A stretch of DNA of 64,000 bases from positions 1 to 64,000 of the forward strand of contig CAJXMR010000004.1 of the NCBI GenBank assembly GCA_913056305.1, read 5' to 3'. A model generated the notes under the pieces. That model was not told the origin of the DNA. It worked only from the letters and a program-made list of their open reading frames with translations, and made no database searches. Source of the DNA: an uncultured Ralstonia sp. GTDB taxonomy: Bacteria > Pseudomonadota > Gammaproteobacteria > Burkholderiales > Burkholderiaceae. The translations under genes and the position numbers were made by a program. Every line of letters begins with the position of its first letter. Position 1 is the first letter of the stretch. Of this stretch, positions 46,446 through 56,632 are shown one piece after another.

Positions 46446-47366
46446 ATGACGCCATGGCGAGTGGGATTGATCGGCTTCGGAGAAGTGGGCGGCATCTTTG
46501 CGCGCGCGTTGGCGGCGCACCCTGCCGTCGCCCGCGTCAGCGCGTGGGACGTGCGCTTTGAGACGGACCTTGTCTTCAGCGCGCAGGTGAGCGCGCCCGT
46601 TCGGGCCGCCGCAAGTTGCGCCGCGCTATGCGAGGAGGCGACGCTTGTCATCTCGGCGGTGACGGCGGCCAACACGCTGGCGGTGGCACGGCAGGCGGCC
46701 GGCAGCATCCGCCCGGACACCATCTTCCTCGACCTCAACTCGGCATCTCCCGGCGTAAAGCAGCAGGCGGCGCAAGCCATCCAGGCCGCAGGGGCGCACT
46801 ACATCGAGGCGGGCGTCATGACCTCCGTGCCGCCGTATGGCATCCGCGTGCCCATGCTGATCGGTGGCGCGCGGGCAGCGGCGTTGGAGGGCGCACTCAA
46901 CGCGCTGGGCATGCAGGCCACGACCGTGTCGGATCAGGTCGGCATCGCCTCGGCCATCAAGATGAGCCGCAGCATCCTGATCAAGGGCCTGGAAGCGCTG
47001 GTGATCGAGAGCTATACCAACGCGCGCGCCTACGGTGTCGAGGCCCACATGCTGCCCACCCTCGCTGAGACCTTTCCCGGCATCGACTGGCCAACGCTGG
47101 GCGCCTACCTGTTCAGCCGCGTCGCGCTGCATGGCAAGCGGCGCGCCGAGGAGATGGCCGAAGCCGCGCGCACGGTGGCAGAGACCGGCATCGAACCGCT
47201 GATGTCGCGCGCCATTGCCGAGAAGCAGCAGTGGGTGGCACGGCTGGCGCAAAGCGAGGCATTCCAGGGCATCACCGAGCGCGACGGCTGGCAGGCCTAT
47301 GCCGACGCGATTCTCGGACAGCGGCATCAGCACGCGCCCGCGCCGGACGCAGCACTTTCGCCGTAG
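46446..47366 (+). CDS. NAD(P)-dependent 6-phosphogluconate-dehydrogenase-like oxidoreductase (DUF1932 type)
   Basis: A 306-residue beta-hydroxyacid-dehydrogenase-like protein. The N-terminal Rossmann motif is GLIGFGEVGGIFARAL; the central FLDLNSASPGVKQQAAQAIQAAGAHYIEAGVM corresponds to the substrate loop; the C-terminal helical domain (IKMSRSILIKGLEALVIES) fits DUF1932. CAGGAGACC precedes the ATG at 46446. It is fourth in the gal operon but is not one of the four known core steps, so it may remove a side product or link to a related aromatic substrate. Its substrate is unknown. Confidence 0.8.
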   Translation: MTPWRVGLIGFGEVGGIFARALAAHPAVARVSAWDVRFETDLVFSAQVSAPVRAAASCAALCEEATLVISAVTAANTLAVARQAAGSIRPDTIFLDLNSASPGVKQQAAQAIQAAGAHYIEAGVMTSVPPYGIRVPMLIGGARAAALEGALNALGMQATTVSDQVGIASAIKMSRSILIKGLEALVIESYTNARAYGVEAHMLPTLAETFPGIDWPTLGAYLFSRVALHGKRRAEEMAEAARTVAETGIEPLMSRAIAEKQQWVARLAQSEAFQGITERDGWQAYADAILGQRHQHAPAPDAALSP

Positions 47367-47478
47367 GCCACCTCGCAAATCGTCGTTTCCGATTCTCGCC
47401 GCGCCTGCAGTCTCGCGGCCGTCCTTCCCATGACTGCAGCCGTACCCAGACCATTTTAAAAATCATCAGGAGACCACC

Positions 47479-48018
47479 ATGGCCAGCCATGTCAGCAGCA
47501 GCGAATTCGTCGGGGGCACGCGCCCGGATACGTCCGATGCGCCCAGCCTTCACGCCATCCTCCGTGCCGGCCTGATCGGCGGCCTGGCGGGCGCCGTCAT
47601 CATCTGGATCTACGAGGCGCTGATCTGGGTCGGGGCGCAGCACCTGATGCCGCTGGCCGGCATTCCACGCAACGCCACCGGCCTGGTGTTCGGCAAGGCA
47701 TTCCAGGAGTCGATCGGCCTCTGGGCGTACTTCATCGGCACGGGCATCCACTTCGTCTTTGCGCTGAGCTGGGGCGTGCTGTTCGCGATGATCTGGCCGG
47801 CCTTCCGCCGGCGCGGCTACGAGGCGACCTTCGTCGCGCTGTTCTACGCCATCGTCGCCTGGATCGTGATGCACGTGGCCATCGCAGTCGTCTCCGACAA
47901 CCACCCGAACTACACCGACCCGGTCGTGATCATCGGCGGGTTCATGTCCCATTTCTGCTTCACGGTACCGCTGGCGTTGATCGTGAAGCGACTGCTGGCC
48001 CCGCAGCCGAATCGCTGA
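47479..48018 (+). CDS. Small polytopic membrane protein of unknown function
   Basis: A 179-residue protein with four predicted helices: about 30-50 (GLIGGLAGAVIIWIYEALIW), 75-100, 113-136 and 148-168. The topology recalls YagU/DUF1440-like proteins, but I cannot name the family with confidence. AGGAGA precedes the ATG. It stands alone between the gal operon and a porin. Confidence 0.65.
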   Translation: MASHVSSSEFVGGTRPDTSDAPSLHAILRAGLIGGLAGAVIIWIYEALIWVGAQHLMPLAGIPRNATGLVFGKAFQESIGLWAYFIGTGIHFVFALSWGVLFAMIWPAFRRRGYEATFVALFYAIVAWIVMHVAIAVVSDNHPNYTDPVVIIGGFMSHFCFTVPLALIVKRLLAPQPNR

Positions 48019-48070
48019 GCCGGCAGCACAGTTTTTTTGAGGGAAAAAAGAGAGGAGGCATCAAGACAAT

Positions 48071-49204
48071 ATGAAGACGAAATGGAATGCAATGCTGGCG
48101 GCTGCGGCCATCGGGGCCATCGGCGCGCAGCAGGCCCATGCGCAGGCGTCGGCGACCCCGGCCGTAACGCTGTACGGGGTGCTCGACGTGTTTACGGGCT
48201 ACCAGTCGGCCACCGTGGGCGGCAAGAGCACGTCGCTGTCGGTGCTCGGCAGCAATGGCGAGATGACCAGCCGCTGGGGCCTGCGCGGGTCGGAAGACCT
48301 GGGTGGCGGCTACCGTGCGACGTTCAACCTGGAAAGCGGGTTCGACCCGAGCTCGGGCCAGGCGCAGAACTCGTACCGCCTGTTCGATCGGCAGGCCTGG
48401 GTGGGCGTGGCCGCGCCGTATGGTGAGCTGCGTGCCGGCCGCCAGAACTCGGCCATGTTCACCTACAGCGGCAACATGGATGCCTTTGGCGCCGCCACCT
48501 ACGGCTCGGGCTACAACAACTTCGCCAACTGGCTGGCGCGCGTCGACAACGACCTCAGCTATCTCTCGCCCAAGTTCGCCAACACGCAGTTCGAGCTGCA
48601 TTACTCCGTGGGCGGACAGGCGGGTTCGATGGCGGGCAACGCGGTCTACCAGGCGGCAGTGCAGACCACGCAAGGCCCGGTGTACTTCGCGCTGGCCTAC
48701 CTGAACGCCGCCAATGCGTCGAACAGCAACCGCGTGCGCGAATTCATGGCCGGCGGCAACGTCGACTACGGCCGCGGCAAGGTCTACTTCGGCTATTTCC
48801 GCGCGAACGAGGTGATCTCCGCCACCACCGGCAACGCGCTGAGCAACCCGGCCGGCAAGTACGACCCCACGGTCGGTCCGGTGGGCAACGTGCCCGGCAA
48901 CTACCACAGCACCTACTCGCTGTCGGCGGACTACCGCATCCAGCCGGCGTGGACGGTCGGCGCCGGGTACGCCACCATCCGCGACAGCTCGCCGCTGGGC
49001 AACAGCGCCTGGCAGGTCAGCGGCATCGTCAATTACGACCTGTCCAAGCGCACGCGGCTCTATGGCGTGATCTCGCGGCTGAAGAACGACAACACCGCGC
49101 GCTTCAAGATGGCCGGCGCCAGCATCACCACCGGATCGTTCCTGACGCCGGACGCGGGGCAGGGTGAGACGGGCGTGCAAGTCGGCATTCGACATACCTT
49201 CTGA
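48071..49204 (+). CDS. Gram-negative porin (betaproteobacterial general porin family)
   Basis: A 377-residue 16-strand-type porin. Signal peptide about 1-24 (ending AHA), mature start VTLYGVLDVFTGYQS, then SRWGLRGSEDLGGGYRATFNLESGFD and RQAWVGVAAPYGELRAGRQNS, and a C-terminal Phe (GIRHTF). These are standard for Burkholderiales porins. By position it might serve uptake of aromatic acids for the gal cluster, as GalP does in pseudomonads, but it is a different porin family and the link is weak. Confidence 0.9.
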   Translation: MKTKWNAMLAAAAIGAIGAQQAHAQASATPAVTLYGVLDVFTGYQSATVGGKSTSLSVLGSNGEMTSRWGLRGSEDLGGGYRATFNLESGFDPSSGQAQNSYRLFDRQAWVGVAAPYGELRAGRQNSAMFTYSGNMDAFGAATYGSGYNNFANWLARVDNDLSYLSPKFANTQFELHYSVGGQAGSMAGNAVYQAAVQTTQGPVYFALAYLNAANASNSNRVREFMAGGNVDYGRGKVYFGYFRANEVISATTGNALSNPAGKYDPTVGPVGNVPGNYHSTYSLSADYRIQPAWTVGAGYATIRDSSPLGNSAWQVSGIVNYDLSKRTRLYGVISRLKNDNTARFKMAGASITTGSFLTPDAGQGETGVQVGIRHTF

Positions 49205-49210
49205 GCACGG

Positions 49211-49230
49211 CAAGGTCGCTAGCGACCTTG
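49211..49230. terminator. Perfect palindrome after the porin gene
   Basis: CAAGGTCGCT followed directly by AGCGACCTTG, seven bases after the porin stop. No U-tract is present, so termination may be weak or the hairpin may protect the mRNA 3' end. Confidence 0.45.
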
Positions 49231-49533
49231 TACTGTGGTCCGGGGCGGCGGAATCGTCGCCCCGGACGCGCTCCCCTGCTGATCGCGCGCCACGCCCACT
49301 TCCCCGGCGCGCCACCTCTTCCAGCCCATTCCCCCGCCCAGCACGCGCCCGCCCTGCCTGGCCGCCACGAACCGCTGTCGTAGCGTGCGTCGAGCGCCCT
49401 CGCTCCGGATCCAGGTTTGTCATCACACCGAAAAATCGGTGGTGCATTCATCGAGCCAGTGACCGGAACCGGACCGTCGGACACGCCACTTTTGCGCCGT
49501 CGAAGACGCGTGCAGCCGCCATGCCCCGCGTGA

Positions 49534-51876
<2,343 letters not shown>

Positions 51877-51916
51877 TCGCAGGGCGTAGGCCCGAGCGGG
51901 CTGAAGCCGCAGCAGC

Positions 51917-51951
51917 AACGGCCGGTCGCAAGATCGGCCGTTTTTTTTTTT
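51917..51951 (+). terminator. Rho-independent terminator of katG
   Basis: Arms AACGGCCG (51917-51924) and CGGCCGTT (51935-51942) followed by about nine more T residues. Confidence 0.92.
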
Positions 51952-51990
51952 CCCGCCCGTCACGTACCGGGTCGCTGGGTTTCGGCGCTT

Positions 51991-52024
51991 GACTGGAGTA
52001 GAACTCCAGAGCAATACTCCAGTC
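51991..52024. promoter_or_regulatory. TetR operator cluster overlapping the TetR start region
   Basis: GACTGGAGTA (51991-52000) and TACTCCAGTC (52015-52024) are perfect inverted copies; an extra ACTCCA sits between them, giving a second, tighter dyad TGGAGT-aga-ACTCCA. It ends one base before the regulator's ATG, so autorepression is likely. Confidence 0.7.
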
Positions 52025-52025
52025 C

Positions 52026-52604
52026 ATGACGACACCGACCACCCGCGACGCGCTGCTCGACGCCGCCGCCGATCTCTTCCTTGCGCAGGGCTACGACGCC
52101 ACCTCCATGGAGCAGGTGCGCGTGCGCGCGCAAGCGAGCAACGGCAGCCTGTACCACCACTTCCCGACCAAGGCACAGCTGGTGCTGGCGCTGTATCAGC
52201 AGTCGCTGCAGGATTTCCACGCGCACCTGCTGCCGGTGCTGGCCAATGATCCGGCGGCCGAGCGCGGCACCCGGGCCCTGGTGATGGCATATATCGACTG
52301 GGTCACGCTGCATCCGCAGCGCGCCCGCGTGCTGCACGAACTGCGCCGCACCGACGCCGTAGCCAGCGCACCGCACGCGCTCGGCGCCGCCAACGCAGAG
52401 GCCTTTGCCGTGCTGCGCGCCTGGGCCGAGCGCAAGGCCGCCGCCGGCGAGATGCGCGCGATGGCTTTCGACGTGTGGATCGCCCTGGTCTTCGCGCCGC
52501 TGATCCACCTCACGCCGCTGTGGACGCGGCAGCAGCCCATCACCGTCGCGCCGGCCACGCGCAAGCAGCTCGCGATCGGCATCTGGCACGCAATCAGCGC
52601 CTGA
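52026..52604 (+). CDS. TetR/AcrR family transcriptional regulator
   Basis: A 192-residue repressor. The N-terminal HTH reads TRDALLDAAADLFLAQGYDATSMEQVRVRAQASNGSLYHHFPTKAQLVLALY, typical of TetR. The C-terminal ligand domain is helical and not assignable. It is followed 19 bases later by a thioesterase gene, probably its target operon. A palindrome cluster lies immediately upstream. Confidence 0.9.
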   Translation: MTTPTTRDALLDAAADLFLAQGYDATSMEQVRVRAQASNGSLYHHFPTKAQLVLALYQQSLQDFHAHLLPVLANDPAAERGTRALVMAYIDWVTLHPQRARVLHELRRTDAVASAPHALGAANAEAFAVLRAWAERKAAAGEMRAMAFDVWIALVFAPLIHLTPLWTRQQPITVAPATRKQLAIGIWHAISA

Positions 52605-52623
52605 TTTCCCCTAGGAGACGCCC

Positions 52624-53034
52624 ATGTCCTTCGACCTGCTTACCTTTGGCCGCAAGGTCCTCGCCGAGCAACCCTTCAGCGCGTCGCTGGGCGCGCAGCT
52701 TGAGGCGTTCTCGCCGGGCCATGCGGAACTGTCGCTGCCAATGGCGCCTGTGCTGCTGCAGCAACACGGTTTCGTGCACGGCGGCGTGCTGTCGTACCTG
52801 GCCGACAACGCGCTCACCTTCGCCGGCGGCTCGGTGCTGGGCGATGCCGTGACCGCCGAGTTCAAGATCAACTACCTGCGCCCGGCCAAGGATGCCGACC
52901 AGCTGCTGGCGGTGGCCACCGTGGTCGGCAGCGGCAAGACCCAGGCCGTGTGCCGCTGCGACGTATTTGCCGTGCAGGCCGGCGAGCGCCGGCTGTGCGC
53001 GGCGGCGCAGGGCACCATCCGCAAAGTTGAGTGA
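52624..53034 (+). CDS. PaaI-like hotdog-fold thioesterase
   Basis: A 136-residue protein with the hotdog fold: LPMAPVLLQQHGFVHGGVLSYLADNALTFAGGS contains the H-G-G-x-x-x-x-x-D/N signature of PaaI-type acyl-CoA thioesterases, with FKINYLRPAK following. It hydrolyses an acyl- or aryl-CoA of unknown identity. TAGGAGAC precedes the ATG. It is the partner gene of the TetR regulator just upstream. Confidence 0.87.
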   Translation: MSFDLLTFGRKVLAEQPFSASLGAQLEAFSPGHAELSLPMAPVLLQQHGFVHGGVLSYLADNALTFAGGSVLGDAVTAEFKINYLRPAKDADQLLAVATVVGSGKTQAVCRCDVFAVQAGERRLCAAAQGTIRKVE

Positions 53035-53089
53035 CGGTACCGTCCCACCGACATCCGAATCCCTCGTCAGCGCTTGCGCATATTTTTGA

Positions 53090-53113
53090 ACGACGTATAA
53101 AATTGTACGTCGT
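53090..53113. promoter_or_regulatory. Operator of the second TetR regulator
   Basis: Perfect inverted repeat ACGACGTA (53090-53097) / TACGTCGT (53106-53113) with an 8-base AT-rich spacer, 20 bases before the TetR start. It probably overlaps the promoter and mediates autoregulation of the TetR and RPH-like operon. Confidence 0.75.
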
Positions 53114-53133
53114 CAAATAAATGAGGTGCCGCG

Positions 53134-53763
53134 ATGATATCGGTCTTGCTGGCGGACGAACCTGGCCGCCGTGAACGCAAACGCATCCAGACGCTCGATC
53201 ACCTGGCCGCCACCGCCTTTGCGCTGTTCGAAACACACGGCTACGACGCCGTGACGATGGAGCAGATCGCCGCGCAGGCGGATGTCTCCAAGGGCACGCT
53301 CTACAACCACTTTCCCGTCAAGGAAGCGCTGCTGGCCCACCAGTTCCATACCGAACTGGCAGACGGTGGCGCGCAACTGCGCCCGCTGATCGAAGCGCAG
53401 ACCGGCTTCGTGGCACGCATGTCCGTGCTGCTGTCGGCCTCGGCCGACTGGTGCAACACGCGCCGCCCGTATCTCGCCCCGTATTTCCGCTACCGGTTTG
53501 CCGACGCCGATCTGGCCTCGCGCTACCGCGACGTCGGCAGGCGCAGCGGCCTCGCGTCCATCTTCAATGCGTTGATCCACGCCGGCCAGCTCGCGGGCGA
53601 ACTCGACACCACGCTCACGGCTGACCACCTGGCGACACTGTTCGAATACCTCTACCTTGGCGCGCTCATGCGCTGGCTGCCGCATCCGGAGCAAAGCCTG
53701 CATGAAGGCTTTGCCGCCATCATCGACGTGTTCGTGCGCGGCGCCGGCCGCAAGGAGGCGTGA
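53134..53763 (+). CDS. TetR/AcrR family transcriptional regulator
   Basis: A 209-residue repressor with HTH FALFETHGYDAVTMEQIAAQADVSKGTLYNHFPVKEALLAHQF. The stop overlaps the start of the following phosphotransferase-like gene by one base, so the two form an operon. GAGGTG precedes the ATG. The perfect palindrome upstream is its likely binding site. The inducing ligand is unknown, but the neighbour suggests a small-molecule or antibiotic-like compound. Confidence 0.9.
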   Translation: MISVLLADEPGRRERKRIQTLDHLAATAFALFETHGYDAVTMEQIAAQADVSKGTLYNHFPVKEALLAHQFHTELADGGAQLRPLIEAQTGFVARMSVLLSASADWCNTRRPYLAPYFRYRFADADLASRYRDVGRRSGLASIFNALIHAGQLAGELDTTLTADHLATLFEYLYLGALMRWLPHPEQSLHEGFAAIIDVFVRGAGRKEA

Positions 53764-56321
53764 TGGACGCGCGCGTATTGGATGTCGTGCTGGATTGGCA
53801 GGGTGCCGCCATGGCAGGCGCCGCGGTGGCGGGTGGCAAAGGCTGGCAACTCGGCCGCATGGCCGCGCTCGGTGTGCCCGTGCCGGATGGGTTCGTGCTG
53901 GCGGCGCGGTCGAGCCGCGGGCGCACGATCGGTGAACCGATACCTGACCCCGTGCAGGCAGCACTCGCGCAGGCACTGGAAGACCGCGGCTGGCTGGAGA
54001 CGCCACTGGCCGTGCGCTCATCCGCACCGCAGGAGGATTCGTCGCAGCGCTCGTTCGCGGGGATGCACGAAACGCGCCTCAACGTGATCGGCGTGCAGGC
54101 GCTGGCCGAGGCGGTGCAAGCGGTGTGGGACTCCGCCCAGTCGCCGCAGGCCTTGGCCTATCGCGCGCGGCTCGAGATCGACAGCACGGACCTCGCCATG
54201 GCCGTGGTCGTCATGCCGATGCTGCCGGCCGTCGTCTCGGGCATCGCCTTCACCTGCGACCCGCTGCTGGGGCGCGACGACCAGCTCATCATCAACGCGC
54301 ACTGGGGCCTGGGCGAAGCCCTGGTGAGTGGCCAGACCGACGGCGACACCTACCGGCTGCAAGCCTCACCCATCGACGATAGTTTGCACGTGCTGGAGCG
54401 GCACATCGGCAGCAAGCAGCGCATGACGCAGCCGCGCGCCAACGGCGGCACAGCGCTCGTGGATACGCCGCCGGCCCAGGCGGCACGCGCGGTCCTGGAC
54501 GATGCGCAGCTCATGCAGCTCGCGGCGCTCGCGCGCGACGCCGCCCGCGCCCTGGATTTTGCCCAGGCGCGCTACGACATCGAATGGGTCTGGGACGGCG
54601 CACGATTCTGGATCGTGCAGGCGCGCCCTGTCACCACGCGCGGCCGCCACACCTACGCCGCGCTGCAGCCGCAGCAGAACGTCTGGACACGCGGCAACAC
54701 ACGCGAGGTGTTTCCCGATCCGCTCTCGCCGTTCGATTGGGCGCTCTATCGCAACGCCGCCAACCGCATGCTCACGCTCACCTACGAGCTGGCGGGCTAC
54801 CCCGTGCTGCCCGGCACGGACCACGCGGCGCTGTTCCATGGGCGCCTCTATCTGGACGTCTCGCTGATGCAGTGGGAGGCCTTCGACGCGTTCGGCATCG
54901 CGCCACGCGCCATCAACGCCATGCTGGGCGGCACGCAACCGGAGATCACTGTACCGGCCGTGACCTGGCCGCAGCGCCTGGCACGCGGCGCTCGGCTGCT
55001 GCGCTATCTGCTCAGCGCCGGTGCGCATCGCCGCCACGCGCAAAGCGACCTGAACCGCGCGCGCAAGCAAGCCGCGCAATGGCGTGAAGACGCCTGGCCT
55101 GACGATGCCGCCGCGCTGGCGGCATGCCTGCGCGAACGCTGCGCCATCGTCGCGCGCGCCAACAGCCTGTTCTTCCTGCAGGGCTCAGCGGGCGGTTCGG
55201 TGTCGGGCCTGGTCGACGTCATCGAGAAATACTGCCCCGGCGAGGGCCATGCTCTGGCCGCCGCGTTGATGGCCGGTGGTGAACCCAGCGTCACCGCGCA
55301 GCAAGGCTACGACCTGATGGCGCTGGCACAGGTGGCGGCGTCTGACGATCAAGCGCTCGCCTGGCTGCGCAGCGACACGCGCATTGGCGCCGAGTGGGCA
55401 CAGCACCTGCCGGCGCACAGCGCGTTCCGTCAGCGCTTCGGCACCTTCCTGGAGCGCTACGGCCACCGCGCCATTGCCGAGAGCTACTTCCGCAACCCGC
55501 GCTGGCGCGAGCAGCCGGATTACCTGCTCGACCTCGTCGTCGGGCTGGTCGGCAGCGATGCGCAGGCCGTGCATGCGCGCCAGCAAGCTGCGTCACAACG
55601 GGCATGGCAGCAGCTCGCGCAGCGGCTGCCGCTCTGGCTGCGCCCGCTCGTGCGGACCCTGCTCAAGAGCGCCGTGCGTGACAGCAACCAGCGCGAGGCT
55701 GCGCGCAGTGCGCTGACGGCCTACCTCGACGCGCTGCGCATCGGCCTGCTGAAACTGGCCGGTCATCTAGGCGGACCCGACGGACTGGAGCAGCCCGACG
55801 ACATCTTCAACCTCACCCTCGACGAATGCGTGAGCGCCGCCACCGGTGCGCTGGCACGGGATTTCGCCGCGCAGCGTGCACGCGAGCGCCGGCACACGCT
55901 GGAACGCTGGGCCACCGAGCATGAGCCGGACCTCATCACCGAGCACGGCGGCGCACTGGCTCCCACACCGGCGACGCCGGCGCGCGCTCAACACGGTACG
56001 CAATGGACCGGCACGGCGGTCGGCGCGGGCATCGCCCAGGGCCGCGCGCGGCTGGTCGATCGCGCGGCCGAGGGCACCACCTTGCAAGCGGGCGACGTGC
56101 TGGTCGCGCCCAGCACCGATCCGGCGTGGACGCCCCTGTTCCTGAAGGTGGGCGCACTGGTGATGGAAACCGGCGGCTACCTGTCGCACGGCGCCATCGT
56201 GGCGCGCGAGTTCGGCATTCCGGCGGTGGTGAACGTACCGGGCATCCGTGCGGTGTTGGAGGAAGGCGAGACGATCTGCGTGAACGGAGATGCCGGCACG
56301 GTGACGCGAGTGACCGGTTAG
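53763..56321 (+). CDS. PEP/pyruvate-binding multidomain phosphotransferase, rifampin-phosphotransferase-like
   Basis: An 852-residue protein with RPH-like layout. An N-terminal ATP-grasp PEP/pyruvate-binding domain (about 1-300) has GGKGWQLGRMAALGVPVPDGFV, AVRSSAPQEDSSQRSFAGMHET and ARYDIEWVWDG with VQARPVTTR. A central substrate-binding region (about 310-745) follows. The C-terminal swivelling phosphohistidine domain carries His809 in TGGYLSHGAIVAREFGIPAVVN. Rifampin phosphotransferases (about 865 residues) share this order; PEP synthases have a different C-terminal barrel. The central region is the part that decides substrate and I cannot confirm rifampin. It is co-transcribed with a TetR regulator. 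Confidence 0.8.
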   Translation: MDARVLDVVLDWQGAAMAGAAVAGGKGWQLGRMAALGVPVPDGFVLAARSSRGRTIGEPIPDPVQAALAQALEDRGWLETPLAVRSSAPQEDSSQRSFAGMHETRLNVIGVQALAEAVQAVWDSAQSPQALAYRARLEIDSTDLAMAVVVMPMLPAVVSGIAFTCDPLLGRDDQLIINAHWGLGEALVSGQTDGDTYRLQASPIDDSLHVLERHIGSKQRMTQPRANGGTALVDTPPAQAARAVLDDAQLMQLAALARDAARALDFAQARYDIEWVWDGARFWIVQARPVTTRGRHTYAALQPQQNVWTRGNTREVFPDPLSPFDWALYRNAANRMLTLTYELAGYPVLPGTDHAALFHGRLYLDVSLMQWEAFDAFGIAPRAINAMLGGTQPEITVPAVTWPQRLARGARLLRYLLSAGAHRRHAQSDLNRARKQAAQWREDAWPDDAAALAACLRERCAIVARANSLFFLQGSAGGSVSGLVDVIEKYCPGEGHALAAALMAGGEPSVTAQQGYDLMALAQVAASDDQALAWLRSDTRIGAEWAQHLPAHSAFRQRFGTFLERYGHRAIAESYFRNPRWREQPDYLLDLVVGLVGSDAQAVHARQQAASQRAWQQLAQRLPLWLRPLVRTLLKSAVRDSNQREAARSALTAYLDALRIGLLKLAGHLGGPDGLEQPDDIFNLTLDECVSAATGALARDFAAQRARERRHTLERWATEHEPDLITEHGGALAPTPATPARAQHGTQWTGTAVGAGIAQGRARLVDRAAEGTTLQAGDVLVAPSTDPAWTPLFLKVGALVMETGGYLSHGAIVAREFGIPAVVNVPGIRAVLEEGETICVNGDAGTVTRVTG

Positions 56322-56372
56322 TCACTCGATTGTGGCGATGTGACGACATGGCGGCGCGCAAAATTGCTGCAA

Positions 56373-56406
56373 CGCAATATTGCGACTAACATTAGGGTAT
56401 TCCCTA
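56373..56406. promoter_or_regulatory. Twin palindromes upstream of a small ORF
   Basis: CGCAATATTGCG (56373-56384) and TAGGG-tatt-CCCTA (56393-56406) lie within 60 bases before the 48-residue ORF. They suggest a regulated promoter. Confidence 0.45.
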
Positions 56407-56431
56407 GGTCATCACTCAGAAAGAAGCCGCC

Positions 56432-56578
56432 ATGAAAGCCATCGCCCTCCACACTGCCCCTGTCTCCCGCCTCAGCCACGTCTGGCAGATCGTGCGCCGC
56501 GAAGCCAAGCGCGCGCTGATGCTGCACATCGAAACGTGCGGCGCCATGGCCGAGCTGTATCGCCGCTCCGGCCGCTGA
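56432..56578 (+). CDS. Small basic hypothetical protein (48 aa)
   Basis: A 48-residue ORF beginning MKAIALHTAPVSRLSHVWQI, Arg/Lys-rich and probably one amphipathic helix, with RREAKRAL and AELYRRSGR. GAAGCCGCC rather than a strong ribosome-binding site precedes the ATG. It has its own palindrome-rich upstream region and is followed by a large hairpin, which together argue for a real gene. The general look resembles small Arg-rich DUF1127-type proteins, but no firm family match is claimed. Confidence 0.5.
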   Translation: MKAIALHTAPVSRLSHVWQIVRREAKRALMLHIETCGAMAELYRRSGR

Positions 56579-56580
56579 AA

Positions 56581-56632
56581 GACGCGCGGATGGCTGCATC
56601 GCAACAAGCGCCACAGCCATCGCACGCGCGTC
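56581..56632. terminator. Long hairpin between convergent small ORF and porin
   Basis: Outer arms GACGCGCG (56581-56588) / CGCGCGTC (56625-56632) and inner arms GATGGCTG (56589-56596) / CAGCCATC (56614-56621). It is probably a shared transcript end; it includes the last two bases of the porin stop. Confidence 0.55.
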
